A DNA stretch of 57,838 bases from Bradyrhizobium sp. 132 (lineage in GTDB: Bacteria; Pseudomonadota; Alphaproteobacteria; Rhizobiales; Xanthobacteraceae). The position numbers and the translations under genes were made by a program. The stretch covers positions 1 to 57,838 of the forward strand of contig NZ_JADPKY010000028.1 of assembly GCF_023074185.1 (NCBI RefSeq), written 5' to 3'. The notes beneath the pieces were generated by a model that searched no databases, was not told where the DNA came from, and saw only the letters and a list, made by a program, of their open reading frames with translations. Every line of letters begins with the position of its first letter. Within the stretch, counting starts at the first letter, position 1. This document shows positions 1-9,094 of this stretch, in pieces.

Positions 1-118
1 CATCGCAATGCGCGCCGACAAGACCGACCAGAGCTTCACTTCAATGATCTATCTGGCCGCGGCCGCGATAAACTCCAGATGAATCCCAACAGACCCTAGG
101 TAATCGTCAGGCGACGTT

Positions 119-427
119 CTATCCCGAAGTGGCGTCTGATATCGATGTCGTGGTTCGCTTGCTGTACTTGGTGGAGGTCATCAGCGCGAAGCCGACGACG
201 GCCAAGATCGCGACCGCGGCAACCACGACGATCAGTTTCAGGAAGAACGTCCCGGCTATGTCGATCGCCGGGGAGAACTGTTTACCGGCGGTCGGGGAAA
301 TCCAGCCGATGACGATGCGGATCGCTAGAAGGACGATCGCGCCGGCGAGAGCCAGGATCAAAATGATTGCCAATAGCAGCTCCCCTGCAACACTCCGGAG
401 GCGGCCGGGTTTTGCACCGACGGACAT
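119..427 (-). CDS. small two-helix membrane protein, unknown function
   Basis: Codes for 102 residues with two strongly hydrophobic stretches, roughly residues 17-40 and 58-84, so it is probably an inner-membrane protein with two helices. Its ATG overlaps the last base of the upstream minus-strand gene (427-1107), which suggests the two are translated together. I do not recognise a family. The neighbours look like phage or integrative-element genes, so this may be an accessory element membrane protein; that part is inference. Confidence 0.45.
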   Translation of the reverse strand: MSVGAKPGRLRSVAGELLLAIILILALAGAIVLLAIRIVIGWISPTAGKQFSPAIDIAGTFFLKLIVVVAAVAILAVVGFALMTSTKYSKRTTTSISDATSG

Positions 428-1107
428 TACACTCGTGATTGGCGCGAGGAATTCTCCCGCGGTGGTTTTCCCCGTTTAATGCGGCCTAGCGGCGCGCCGC
501 GGTGGCGCTTTTCCGCGTCCCTGATCTGGCGCGCCTCGTGGAATTCTTGGCGGGAGATACCAACGTCGGCCGCTGTCGGCTTGCTAGCGTTCCGGGTGGT
601 AACTCTAGGCAGATTATCTCCAAGACGCGCAACTTCACCCCGCGCTTGCGCTGCGTCGTATTCGTCGGCAAGCCGACGCTTTGCCTGCGCCTCGATATTA
701 AGCGCATCGCCTTGCGCGCGGTAGGCGGCGCAGATCAGTTCGTCGTGGGCCTTCGCCTTCGCAAGCCGCGCTTGAAGCTTCGCTGCAGTATAGGCAACGA
801 CAGCACGGCCGCGGGCGTCGAGTTCATCGACCGAGAATGCCTCAACCTGCGCAGCTGACATGGTCGGCGCCTTCCGTTGCTTGCAGTGGCGGCCGGTTCG
901 TTTTTCAACTGGTAACTGCTTTCCAGTTGATCGACGGGCTATCGCTACGGTTGGGTGACTGACGCCGATTTCCGCCGCGATAGCGCGGTCAAACTTCTCC
1001 GGGTTAGCAGCGATTGCTTCGGCCGTGCGCTGCGCGGCAGGGAGGTACGGCGCGCGGCGCAAGAACCCCGTTGAGCCGCCCTCACAGGCCATGATCGCCG
1101 CCCGCAA
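427..1107 (-). CDS. phage/island-type helix-turn-helix (ParB-like) protein
   Basis: A 226-residue basic protein. Residues about 27-62 contain the segment NPEKFDRAIAAEIGVSHPTV, which reads as a helix-turn-helix of the kind found in ParB-like or replication-associated proteins of rhizobial prophages and integrative elements, followed by an EKRTGR motif. The C-terminal part (about 168-215) contains TAADVGISRQEFHEARQIRD, also typical of that group. It is the first gene of a minus-strand pair with the small membrane protein at 119-427. The exact start is uncertain because several in-frame ATGs lie near the N-terminus. The role in partition or regulation is inferred from resemblance only. Confidence 0.55.
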   Translation of the reverse strand: MRAAIMACEGGSTGFLRRAPYLPAAQRTAEAIAANPEKFDRAIAAEIGVSHPTVAIARRSTGKQLPVEKRTGRHCKQRKAPTMSAAQVEAFSVDELDARGRAVVAYTAAKLQARLAKAKAHDELICAAYRAQGDALNIEAQAKRRLADEYDAAQARGEVARLGDNLPRVTTRNASKPTAADVGISRQEFHEARQIRDAEKRHRGAPLGRIKRGKPPRENSSRQSRV

Positions 1108-1320
1108 AGTTTGATGGAGCGACGGCGCTCAAAGAATGAGAGATGGCTGTTGGCTGCACTGCAACGCGTGATGGCGCGCTCGACTAGGATGCAAAAGGAC
1201 AGGTCCGCGCTCCTATCGCTTGCCAAGGGGGCCTGATATTTTGTCGCGTGCCGAACTTTTTGATCCATATTTTTCGAAGACGCTGCAAATTCGATCGTGC
1301 CCCGGTGGGAAGTTTTATTC
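1108..1320. other. intergenic stretch, no gene seen
   Basis: Between the minus-strand ParB-like gene and the plus-strand small gene at 1321. The open frames here have no recognisable product. The divergent genes on each side mean their promoters should lie here, but I see no clear consensus. Confidence 0.3.
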
Positions 1321-1491
1321 ATGCAAAGCGATTTAAGCTGCGCCGAGCGTAACGCGGCGAGTACCGCTGAGGTCGAAGAGTTCGCAGCCGAGCCCCTCGC
1401 GACCGGCAGACCCGTAGCTGCAAACGATAACATTGAGGACGGGCCGTGGCTGCTCGTTCCATTTCCTGACGATTGGTGCGCGACGTGTTGA
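1321..1491 (+). CDS. small acidic hypothetical protein with ANDN motif
   Basis: A 56-residue protein beginning MQSDLSCAERN. It contains the segment RPVAANDNIEDGPW; the A-N-D-N signature is very common in short, uncharacterised alphaproteobacterial proteins, which is why I take this as a real gene. The ATG is preceded about 10 bases upstream by a GGGAAG sequence that could serve as ribosome-binding site. No function can be assigned. It belongs to the set of small genes at the left edge that look like phage or island cargo. Confidence 0.5.
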   Translation: MQSDLSCAERNAASTAEVEEFAAEPLATGRPVAANDNIEDGPWLLVPFPDDWCATC

Positions 1492-1665
1492 AACATAGTC
1501 CAAGAACCTAGCCCCTTGGCGCGGGTAGCGTCGCGACGATAGAATGTTCGTAGACGACCGCTGACTAACAAGAAGGCACAATGAAATTTGCCGAGACCAG
1601 GAACACTATTGATCGCAGCGAGGTTTGTTCTTCATCAGAGGCTAGGCGTTGCGGAGTTCTCTTCC

Positions 1666-1887
1666 ATGGCTACCCAGATCGTAATGGACAGCACAGGCGA
1701 CAGCAGACATTTTTTTGAGGAAGACGACCCCAAGGGGCTCGCCGAGGCCGAGCGGCGCTTCAAGATGTTTACCGGCCGGGGATTTACCGCTGCCACTCGG
1801 ACCCCGGCCGGCGATCTCAAGCTGATACGGACATTTGATCCAACAGCGAAGGAAACGCTGTTCTATCCGCACTTAGTCGGCGGTTAG
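1666..1887 (+). CDS. small hypothetical protein (73 aa)
   Basis: Starts MATQIVMDSTGDSR and ends YPHLVGG. It has an acidic N-terminal half and an RRFKMFTGRGFTA segment that looks like a compact phage or mobile-element protein. The frame stays open further upstream, but the first ATG with a sensible N-terminus is at 1666, so I chose that. It ends 19 bases before the next plus-strand gene, suggesting a two-gene unit. Function unknown. Confidence 0.5.
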   Translation: MATQIVMDSTGDSRHFFEEDDPKGLAEAERRFKMFTGRGFTAATRTPAGDLKLIRTFDPTAKETLFYPHLVGG

Positions 1888-1906
1888 AACCGTCGTAGCA
1901 CCGAAG

Positions 1907-2329
1907 ATGTTTTTGTTCGGACGCAACGTCGCGCAGGGCGCGCGTTTGCGCGCCCTGCGCGCGCTCTATCGGAGCTTCAACGAGCAAAATGGCCCGGAAG
2001 CGCGTGCACGCCGTCTTTTGCGGGAATGGTTATCTCCAGAACAGCGCGCGCAATTTGATGTCAATGGCTTTTTTGAAGTCACTGGTTCTCTTACCGGCCG
2101 TCGATACCGAATTCATCAGTGCACCATGAGCAATGTTTTGGAGCTGGATGAAAAATTGGAGCCTAAGGTGGGATGGTGCTTTCTCCCCGAACGGGCGTTG
2201 GCAGTTGGCGATGTGATGCTCGCCCAGAAGATCGCACTCGAAACCGACGAAGCCGCGGTTCTCGCGATCGCCAAGTCGTTTTCTCCGAGACTGCCGTTTG
2301 TACCCCGAGCGGTGCGGCGCGCTCCCTAG
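1907..2329 (+). CDS. hypothetical protein (140 aa), island/prophage type
   Basis: A 140-residue soluble protein. The N-terminal half is arginine- and alanine-rich and helical; the centre contains LREWLSPEQRAQFD followed by a GRRYRIHQCTMSNVLEL segment that looks like a small beta domain. I recall similar conserved hypotheticals in Bradyrhizobium and Methylobacterium accessory regions, but I cannot name a domain. It follows the 73-residue gene closely on the same strand, so the pair is probably co-transcribed. Confidence 0.5.
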   Translation: MFLFGRNVAQGARLRALRALYRSFNEQNGPEARARRLLREWLSPEQRAQFDVNGFFEVTGSLTGRRYRIHQCTMSNVLELDEKLEPKVGWCFLPERALAVGDVMLAQKIALETDEAAVLAIAKSFSPRLPFVPRAVRRAP

Positions 2330-2469
2330 ATCTGATCATGGGCGGGGCCGCCGCTTGTGGCGGCGACCCCTAGCCGCGAAGCCGCCGGTACGCGAGACGA
2401 GGACGACTTCGCGACTGCATCCAGCATCGGCGCCGCCGGCGGCAGGCGCAAGGACGTCTGTGGTTAGTG

Positions 2470-2739
2470 TTACTTGGGCTGCTTGACGGCGCCTGATGGC
2501 TTCGCAGATGGGGACCGCGAGGCGATCGCTTCAACCTTTTGTAGCGTTCGTGCGAACTCAGACCGCAGATGTTGGACGTGCGCGACGTCCCTCGGCTCTG
2601 ACAGAAACGCGATCTTCACGAGGAAGCGGTTCAACAGCGACGCTATTCCAAGATTTTCGGAATGTTGCGAACGCAGTACGGTGAGTTGCCGACGCATCTC
2701 GACGAGATCAAGCGGTTCGTGGTCCGGCTGCTTTTCCAA
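2470..2739 (-). CDS. hypothetical protein (89 aa)
   Basis: An 89-residue, largely helical protein (starts MEKQPDHEPLDLVEMRRQL) with repeated hydrophobic spacing that could form a coiled coil through residues about 10-70. The composition looks coding, but there is no family I recognise and no clear partner. Confidence 0.35.
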   Translation of the reverse strand: MEKQPDHEPLDLVEMRRQLTVLRSQHSENLGIASLLNRFLVKIAFLSEPRDVAHVQHLRSEFARTLQKVEAIASRSPSAKPSGAVKQPK

Positions 2740-3144
2740 ACGAAACCGCCTGCAATCAAACGAAGCGCCGCGTCGAATATGGTGGTGCGACGACTTCGCC
2801 TTGGGTGGAGCCAGACGGGCAATGTCCGGCGCTCAGAAGGTAACGCTTCGCAGCGATGCTGCAATCGAGTTGCAGAATTAAGCTTGATGCAGCGAGATCA
2901 GGTTAATTCTGGAACAGCCGTGCTGCCGATCTATAGCTCCCGTCCCGTCGCCGGGTGGCTGCGGTTCTTCACCTTGATCCAGTGCTTCTGCCGGCCGCCA
3001 CGGCGAGGCCGATCGCGATGCTTGGATACCAGCCCCTCAAGACCCATGCGATAAGCGGCCCGGAATAGCTCAGGGCTGATCTCGCCGCGATCGGGAATGC
3101 AGCGTCTCAATCACAAGAGCCGTATTTCGTAAGCCGAGCTGGCC
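2740..3144. other. gene-free stretch, probably degraded
   Basis: About 400 bases with only short overlapping frames on both strands and no recognisable product. It lies between small genes that look phage-derived, so it is probably decayed element DNA. Confidence 0.3.
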
Positions 3145-3716
3145 TTACTCCCAGCCGCGCCGGCCTATTGGTCCTTCTGCCGAATGCTCGCGGTGGAGGC
3201 GGGCCATCTCGCGATTGGGCCGCCTGATGAAGTCGCGCTCGACGCAAAAGCCGGCCGTGATTGAAGCGGTCAGTGCAAGGCCGCAGGCGAGGTAGCTATT
3301 CATGAAATCCCACAAAATGTTGCTGCCCGCGACTACAAGAAAAGTGAGTGCCATGACAGTATCGCGAAATGCCCGAACCATGTTGCCCCAACTGATTGGC
3401 GAGGCTTCACTTAGCATTGCAACCATGACGATCAGCGGCGTCGATGGGGTATCCGGCGCCGTCTTTCTCCACGGAGTGCGCGCTCGCTGAACCAACCGGC
3501 CAGCTGGACCGCAAAGGCGGCAATCTCGCCGGCGGCCGCCCATCGGATCAGCGAAGCCCGGTCGTCTGCTGGCATCGCCGCGAGTGCATCAAGTTCGCCG
3601 CCCTTGTCCAGCGATGTACCGGCGAGGCGGTCTAGATCCGGGCCTAGCGCCTTGGCGAGGTCGGCGCAAGCGGCAGCCTGATAGGCATCGCCGACGGCGA
3701 ACCGCCTACTGTTGTG
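3145..3716 (-). pseudogene. frameshifted membrane/element gene
   Basis: Two coding-looking segments in different frames lie end to end. The upstream part (about 3716 to 3440, read leftwards) includes AVGDAYQAAACADLAKALGP and DDRASLIRWAAAGEIAAFAV. The downstream part (about 3470 to 3145) includes a hydrophobic stretch around VMALTFLVVAGSNILWDFMN. I interpret this as one or two small genes of a minus-strand phage-type operon (4487 to 3145) that have lost frame near 3440-3480. They could also be two overlapping genes. Function unknown. Confidence 0.35.
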
Positions 3717-3927
3717 GATCGCCGATGTCGAACGCGCCTAAACGGTAATCTTCGCCCACCGATTGCTCAGTCGTTGGCCCCACAATCAAAGTGAACGTCG
3801 CGTCGGGATAGCGCGTCCACACTTCGATGTCGTCTGACGTAACGGTTAGATAGCCGAAGAAGCATTTGTAACGGCCGGGCTCTGTCATGCGGCCGATCTT
3901 CTCCCAATTGATCTTGTTAACGCGCAC
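3706..3927 (-). CDS. hypothetical protein (73 aa), minus-strand small-gene operon
   Basis: A 73-residue protein starting MRVNKINWEKIGRM. The middle reads like an antiparallel beta protein (YKCFFGYLTVTSDDIEVW). Its start lies 3 bases from the end of the upstream gene at 3931-4164, consistent with an operon of very small genes as found in phage and integrative elements. I do not recognise a family. Confidence 0.5.
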   Translation of the reverse strand: MRVNKINWEKIGRMTEPGRYKCFFGYLTVTSDDIEVWTRYPDATFTLIVGPTTEQSVGEDYRLGAFDIGDPQQ

Positions 3928-3930
3928 GCC

Positions 3931-4164
3931 CTAGCTCCACTCGTTTACGGGGAGCGAGCCGGGCGGCGGCTTGAGTTCTTCTAGGCCGGCTTCGATAGTT
4001 GTTATTTCGTCTTGGACGGCCTGAACAGCGTTCGCGGGATCGATGCCGCAGACAGCGTGTAGTTCGCCCAGCATCTTGCGCCGATGCGCGAGCAGGTCCG
4101 TCAAGGCTCGTCGGTCCCGCACCTTCACATAGCCGCCGACGATCATTTCCATGGCTGTTGACAC
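3931..4164 (-). CDS. hypothetical protein (77 aa), helical
   Basis: Starts MSTAMEMIVGGYVKV. Residues 18-65 are strongly helical and could form a coiled-coil hairpin (DRRALTDLLAHRRKM, then QDEITTIEAGLEEL). It lies 26 bases downstream of the gene at 4191-4487 and 3 bases upstream of the gene at 3706-3927, so it is the middle gene of a minus-strand operon. Function unknown; phage-like company. Confidence 0.5.
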   Translation of the reverse strand: MSTAMEMIVGGYVKVRDRRALTDLLAHRRKMLGELHAVCGIDPANAVQAVQDEITTIEAGLEELKPPPGSLPVNEWS

Positions 4165-4190
4165 TGCGTTGCCTCCACTGCGCCTTTGAG

Positions 4191-4487
4191 TTATCGCGGC
4201 CGGCTAAGCTCCAACAGACCGGCTTCGGTCATACGATATTCGACGCCTTTGCCCGTTGAGCGTCGCTCCATCCATCCGTTTCGTAAAAGAGCGAGCGTCG
4301 TTCCGGGGCTGTCGGGAAGCTTTAACGAAGACACCCAATCGCGGTCACGAAGACGATCGAGAAATTGCCGGTGATAGTGCTTAAAAAGCGACCTGCGCTT
4401 TTCTTGCCGACGGATGTCTCGCAGTATCGTTTCAGGCGGGAGTTCGGTTTCCATGCGGTTTGTTGCCATCGCATGGTTTACGATCAC
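4191..4487 (-). CDS. hypothetical protein with possible winged-helix fold (98 aa)
   Basis: A 98-residue basic protein. Residues about 45-98 read like a winged helix (helices around LDRLRDRDWVSSL and TTLALLRNGWMER, then a VEYRMTEAGLLEL segment resembling the wing and final helix of MarR/PadR-like domains). It is the first gene of the small minus-strand operon, a sensible place for a regulator. DNA binding is inferred from pattern only. Confidence 0.45.
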   Translation of the reverse strand: MIVNHAMATNRMETELPPETILRDIRRQEKRRSLFKHYHRQFLDRLRDRDWVSSLKLPDSPGTTLALLRNGWMERRSTGKGVEYRMTEAGLLELSRPR

Positions 4488-5395
4488 TTAACGATCGGGA
4501 ACAGCCGGCAATCTTTTCTAAATGGTTCATGGTTGTTGTTTTGCGGCATGGGAGGACGCATCTGCTTGGTTCGTGCCCACTGTTAGGCGAAGCTATGCTC
4601 GCCTGGTCCATCAGGTTGAATTGCATCCGCTTGTAGCCGATAGCATCAAGTCGACCGATGACCAGCCCGACTGCCAGAAGGGCACTCTTTGACCTTGCTC
4701 AAGGCGGTTTGAGACAAGGGCGCTTAGAACCCAACACGCAGCCGAACGGCGCCGCCATGACGTTGCTGAGGTTGTGGGCCCGGGTTCCTAGGAATACCGG
4801 GCCCGCCTTGTTTTATCGGCTCAGGTGGCGGCCGCGATCCGCCGAGAGATGCTCCACATTGGCATTGAACTTCCGTTACGGCGCGCAGGCGCCGCGGTCC
4901 CAGCTGGGCGCGTGTTTGGCGTCGGCGCCGGCCCATCCCAAGCCTGCATGTTGGGCTGGCCGGATCAATAACCGGTGTGCAACATGACCGGGCTGTCGAG
5001 TGCCGGCAGTCCTACGGCCCCGCGCTGCGGTAGGTGCGGACCCCGAACGCGGGGGCGATTTGGCTATCCTGGCAACTTCCCTAGCGGCTTGGAAGCGGCC
5101 GCGGGCTGCATCGAATGTCTCAGCGGCGCTGCCTCGGTACTCGCCCGGCGCGCTTCACAAGAACGCCGGATGACCAGCCCTACCGCGGGCCGAATTGGGT
5201 ACGCCGGCGCGCATACCGATCACGTCAACCCGGATCGCGCGGGAAATAAATCAGCCACCTTTCGCAACGGCCTTAGTCCCGTGCCGGCGCCCACCCGGGC
5301 GACACAAAGACCGAGAATGGTCCCGGCGCTGCAACCAATGATCGGAAGGAAGCACATGTTTCTATGATGAACAGCACCGCATCACCTATCTCCGC
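4488..5395. other. gene-poor stretch
   Basis: About 900 bases with overlapping frames on both strands and no recognisable product until the DUF2285-like segment at its right edge. Probably eroded accessory DNA. Confidence 0.3.
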
Positions 5396-5710
5396 ATGCT
5401 TGATGCCGATGCGGAAGGCGCTGACTGGCGCGAGGTATCGCGGATCATCTTGCGCATTGACCCGGAACGTGAGCCAGCGCGCGCTCGGCCCGCGTTCGAA
5501 AGCCATCTTGAGCGCGCGAAATGGGTCGCTGACAGTGGGTACCGTCGGTTGCTGCGGCAAGGATGGCCTTCGGCTGCTGAAAGGGCTAGGTCACGACAAT
5601 GGCCGGCGGGCATCGCTGCCGCCGGCCATCGCTTTGCGCTACCTGTGGCTGGGGGGCTGATCGGCAGCGCTGATGGTAAGCCTGCCGAACCCCGATTAAC
5701 AACCCGTTAA
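5396..5710 (+). pseudogene. fragment of a DUF2285-type DNA-binding domain protein
   Basis: The frame reads YDEQHRITYLRMLDADAEG from about 5363, then ADWREVSRIILRIDPERE and a helix ending GYRRLLRQGWPS. This is the pattern I associate with short DUF2285-family proteins that are frequent in rhizobial symbiosis islands. The usual start is missing: the frame is closed by a stop at 5339 and the first ATG is already inside the conserved part. The usual stop after the GWPS segment is also absent, so the frame runs on to 5710. I read it as a 5'-truncated copy with a changed end. Confidence 0.5.
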
Positions 5711-6226
5711 CCAATTCGGGCAGGCTCTGGCTATTTCGCGGGCAACAACGCGGCGGTGTGCTGGGACCTGCGTTGAACCAGTTCAATGCTTTCGCAGCGG
5801 TATTGCCACATCCACGACCACGCCTCCGCCGTCTCTGGTGAACGCCTGACACCCGATTCTGGCATCGATGAGCCGCCGCCTGCAGTTTTTTCGGATCGAC
5901 ACCCGTGACCGCGCTTCCTGCCGTCGCGGCGAGGGCAAACCAATCATTTGACGGGAAGCCGCTCGCGTTCACAAACTTTGGATCGCAGATTAAGACCCTG
6001 TCCGGCTTCTTGAAAAAGACACTGCCGCCGGAGGCCGAGAAGTGATCGAAATGCGTGTTTCCCGCTCGATGATCCGAGCCGTTATCTCCCTGCATTCCGG
6101 CGTCTCGGCGGACCGCTCGCCGGCAATCGCGGCTGTGAGCCGGCATTCCGAGAAAATCATAGCCGTGAAGAGCACCGCATTTATGCCAACGAGAAGCCCG
6201 AGGCCCATGCCAAACAGACGGTGCAC
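5590..6226 (-). pseudogene. degraded membrane-anchored hypothetical gene
   Basis: The upstream end encodes a hydrophobic N-terminal segment (GMGLGLLVGINAVLFTAMIF, from 6226). A second frame then contains a coherent stretch ending FPSNDWFALAATAGSAVTGV (about 6010-5880). The two look like parts of one secreted or membrane-anchored protein now out of frame. The family is unknown and the boundaries are approximate. Confidence 0.3.
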
Positions 6227-6228
6227 TT

Positions 6229-7137
6229 CTAATCTCTTGGGCTCACTAACTTTGTATCCGAAGCCGCGCCGACTATTCGCATCTTCTCTATCGGCGCCTC
6301 CGTTGTATCGGCAATCTCATACGTTTTATTGCTGCCGGAATATAGAAATACGACGGCTCCCGTCACGTCGGGCAGGTGCAAGAAGTAAGCGGCTTTTTCG
6401 ACCGCGCTACGTCGAAGGAAGCGCCTCGGAAGGGACTTCCCTGAGGAGGAAACCTTCAACTCAACGATTACCTTCTCCGTAGAGCTCACTCCCGTTGATC
6501 GCTCGACGACGATATCAGCCTCTCTGTCAGAGAACAGTTGGCTCTGTTTGACCCTAACACCTGGCACGCCGCGCAGCGCACTGACGAGATAGCCCGCAAT
6601 AGTGCCCACCGTACGAAGATAATGCGGTCTCAATTGATCGCGAGAAACCAAAGGGTCATCTGTATGTCCTTGAGCAAATCTGAGAGGGGCGCTCGTAACT
6701 AAGTCAAGCAGCGGTGTGCCTGCCGGGTCGTCGGGGTGGCGGCAGGCGCTCGTGGGTCCGCCGCAGTGTCAAAAGGAAGTTTCCCGTCGATCTGATCGCA
6801 AAGAACGATGGCGAAGACCGTGACAGATACGATTGCCATCAGGCCTTCGTCCTCGTCGAAATCGAGAGCGTAGTCGTGCGTGGAATGGGTTGCGCCATTC
6901 GGTCCGGTAACGCGTAAATTGATCCAACACTTTCTTTCGAAGTAGATCAGCCTCACCGAGAAACTCCTCGATTTTGTGGGGCGCGATACGCGACGGTCCT
7001 TGCCAGCGAGCACTCGGTAAGCTTCCTTAACCCTCAAAAGCTTGATTGCAGCGAAAGACAACATCGGTGAATAGTGTTTGGTCTGGCTCGGATTGTCCTC
7101 GCTTGTAGTGCTTGATGGCGGCATCAATATGCGCCAT
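6229..7137 (-). pseudogene. frameshifted gene with PD-(D/E)XK-like nuclease domain
   Basis: Reading from an ATG at 7137, a coherent protein can be followed only by changing frame several times. MAHIDAAIKHYKRGQ and TDVVFRCNQAFEG are in one frame, KEAYRVLAGKD in a second, APHKIEEFLGEADLL and DQFTRYRTEWRNP in a third, and HDYALDFDEDEGLMAIVSV in the second again. After another shift come LLDLVTSAPLRFAQGHTDD and the 140-residue tail, which is open from 6651. The tail contains DREADIVVE followed by VIVELKVS, the D...ExK pattern of PD-(D/E)XK nucleases. The intact ancestor was probably about 300 residues, with a helical N-terminal domain and a C-terminal nuclease-like domain. A defence or DNA-processing role is possible but unproven. 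Confidence 0.55.
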
Positions 7138-7242
7138 CACCGCCTTTAGCTGATTTTATAGGGGCCTGCAGGCAGATCTTTGATTTTCTGATCGAGAATT
7201 TCTGAAGGTCCATCGAGGCACTTCTTCTTACCAAGCGATGGC

Positions 7243-8020
7243 ATCTTCGTTGCAATTCTGGTCGTGCTGGCGTGTCGGCTAACGCTCGGGGAGGAAGGTT
7301 TCCGTGCTTGGGGGTGGCGTATCCCGTTCTTGCTGTCCGCACTTCTCGTCGTGTTTTCGATGAATCTTCGTCTCAAGCTGAGCGAGTCGCCGGTTTTCGA
7401 GCAGATGCGCCAGGCCGGCAAGGTCTCGCGCGCGCCGGTTCGCGAAAGTTTCGGCACGAGACAAGGATTTGGTTATGCGCTGTATGCTCTCTTCGGCGCG
7501 ACGGCGGGTCTGGGATGCGTGTGGTACACCGGGCAATTCTACGCGCTGTATTTCCTGCAGAGCGTTCTCAAGGTGGATTTCCTGACGGCGAATGTCTGCG
7601 TCGCCATTGCCCTAGCCATCGGTACGCCCCTGGTGTCGTGAGCGGGGTCTTGTCAGACCGCATCGGACATCGTCCGCTGATCGTCACCGGACTTCTGCTC
7701 GCCGCCGCGCTCTACATTCCCATCTACATGGGCGTTGCAAGCGCCACGGCTGCGCACAACTACGTGGCCGTCACCCCGCTAATCCTGGCGCAACTCGTCT
7801 TGGTAGTGGTGCTGGTGTATGGGCGAATGCCGCGTTTTTCGTCGAGCTCTTTCCGGCGCGGCTGCGATATACCTCGCTGTCGCTTCCGTATCCCATCGGC
7901 ACTGGCATACTCGGCGGCTTCGTTCCGCTGATCAGCCTCTCGCTCGTCAGCTACACCGGCAACATCTACCCCGGCCTGATCTATCCCATCGCGATCGCAC
8001 CAGCAAAAATGCAGCTATAA
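7243..8020 (+). pseudogene. truncated, frameshifted MHS-family (MFS) transporter
   Basis: Coding resemblance to metabolite:H+ symporters of the major facilitator superfamily begins abruptly at 7243. It includes [19 protein letters not shown], the loop-plus-helix typical of the middle of this family. The first frame stops at 7639-7641, and the next frame continues immediately with GVLSDRIGHRPLIVTGLLLA, the family's second conserved D-R-x-G-R loop. Near 7820 a further shift is needed, after which NAAFFVELFPARLRYTSLSL and GFVPLISLSLVSYTG complete the C-terminal helices. The N-terminal third is missing, so the gene is non-functional. An intact relative of the same superfamily lies at 41921-43270. 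Confidence 0.75.
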
Positions 8021-8086
8021 GTTGGATAGGCCAGACTCGCCCTAAATCGCCCTCATGAACTCTGCCCGACGAATATGGAAGCTGTC

Positions 8087-8305
8087 ATGAGCAACGAAAG
8101 TGCTCACGTGAACACCGAGATCGCGTCCGACGCGCCTCTCTACAAGACCTCGATGTGTGCGTTGTGCGGGCTCATTTACAACGAGCGAGACGGATGGCCT
8201 GAAGAGGGCATTCCGCCCGGCGCCCGCTGGGAGGACGTGCCCGCAGATTGGATCTGCCCCGACTGTCGTGCTGGCAAAAGTGAATTCGAGATGACCGAGG
8301 TCTGA
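8087..8305 (+). CDS. rubredoxin
   Basis: A small iron-sulfur electron carrier of 72 residues. Both metal-binding loops are present: C-A-L-C-G about 22-27 residues from the start and C-P-D-C near residue 58, giving the four cysteines that bind one iron. The aromatic and glycine positions between them ([17 protein letters not shown], then DWICPDC) are typical. I start it at the second ATG (8087), which has GGAAG five bases upstream; an ATG four codons earlier (8075) is the alternative. In Bradyrhizobium, rubredoxins accompany hydrogenase or nitrogen-fixation functions, but nothing adjacent fixes the partner here. It is intact between two pseudogenes. Confidence 0.85.
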   Translation: MSNESAHVNTEIASDAPLYKTSMCALCGLIYNERDGWPEEGIPPGARWEDVPADWICPDCRAGKSEFEMTEV

Positions 8306-8367
8306 ACCAAACCGGATTCTGCGCGACCCTATGGTGCACGGCGTCCCACAATACCAAAGGAGTTATC

Positions 8368-9012
8368 ATGTACGTCCCTCCGCACTTCGTTGAGGCTCGC
8401 GCCGAGGTACTTCGCCATCTCATTGAAAAAAATCCGCTCGGCATCCTCTTTACCAACGGGAAGAGTGGGCTTGACGCGAATCATATTCCCTTCGAGCTGC
8501 ATGCGCACAAAGGTCAGCAGGGCGTGCTTCATTCGCATGTCGCTCGTGCGAACCCTTTTTGTCAGGATCTCGCCACGGGCGATGAGGTTCTGATCGTTTT
8601 CCGCGCCGCGGATGCCTACATCGCGCCAAACTGGTATCCGAGCAAGGTCGACTCCAAGAAGCAGGTCCCGTCCTAGAACTACATGGTTACGCATGTGTAC
8701 GGACGTGTCACGATCCGCGATGATGAGCGTTATGTCCGCGGCATGGTCGCGCGCCTGACGCGCATTCATGAGGCGAAACAGGCCGATCCTTGGAAGATGA
8801 CCGACAGCCCCAAGGACTACATCGACGCGATGCTCAAGATGATCGTCGGCGTCGAGATCGAGGTCACACGCCTCATAGGCAAGTCGAAGCTCAGCCAGAA
8901 CAAGGAGGTCCGAGATATTGTCGGCGCCGGCTATGCCCTAAAGGCACAGGGGAACAATGTGATGGGCGAGGCAATGCTGGCCGCAGCCGTCAACGCGGAG
9001 CAGGCTTCATAG
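8368..9012 (+). pseudogene. PaiB/FMN-binding family protein interrupted by one amber codon
   Basis: The frame is continuous over 214 codons except for a single TAG at 8674-8676. The first part starts MYVPPHFVEARAEVLRHLI and contains LFTNGKSGLDANHIPFEL and YIAPNWYPSK, typical of the PaiB-type FMN-binding split-barrel family. The text around the stop reads K-Q-V-P-S-stop-N-Y, where relatives have V-P-T-W-N-Y, so a TGG tryptophan codon has become TAG by one transition. The second part continues to residue 214 in the same frame. A 102-residue N-terminal product could still be made, preceded by an AAAGGAG ribosome-binding site. PaiB relatives are described as regulators or flavin-binding proteins; the role here is unknown. 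Confidence 0.8.
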
Positions 9013-9094
9013 CCAGTCAATCAGCTGTGCTATCCTCCATTCGTTGGCTGCAGTGGCAATCATCTTCCGCGAGATCACGCTCACCTCGATCGCT

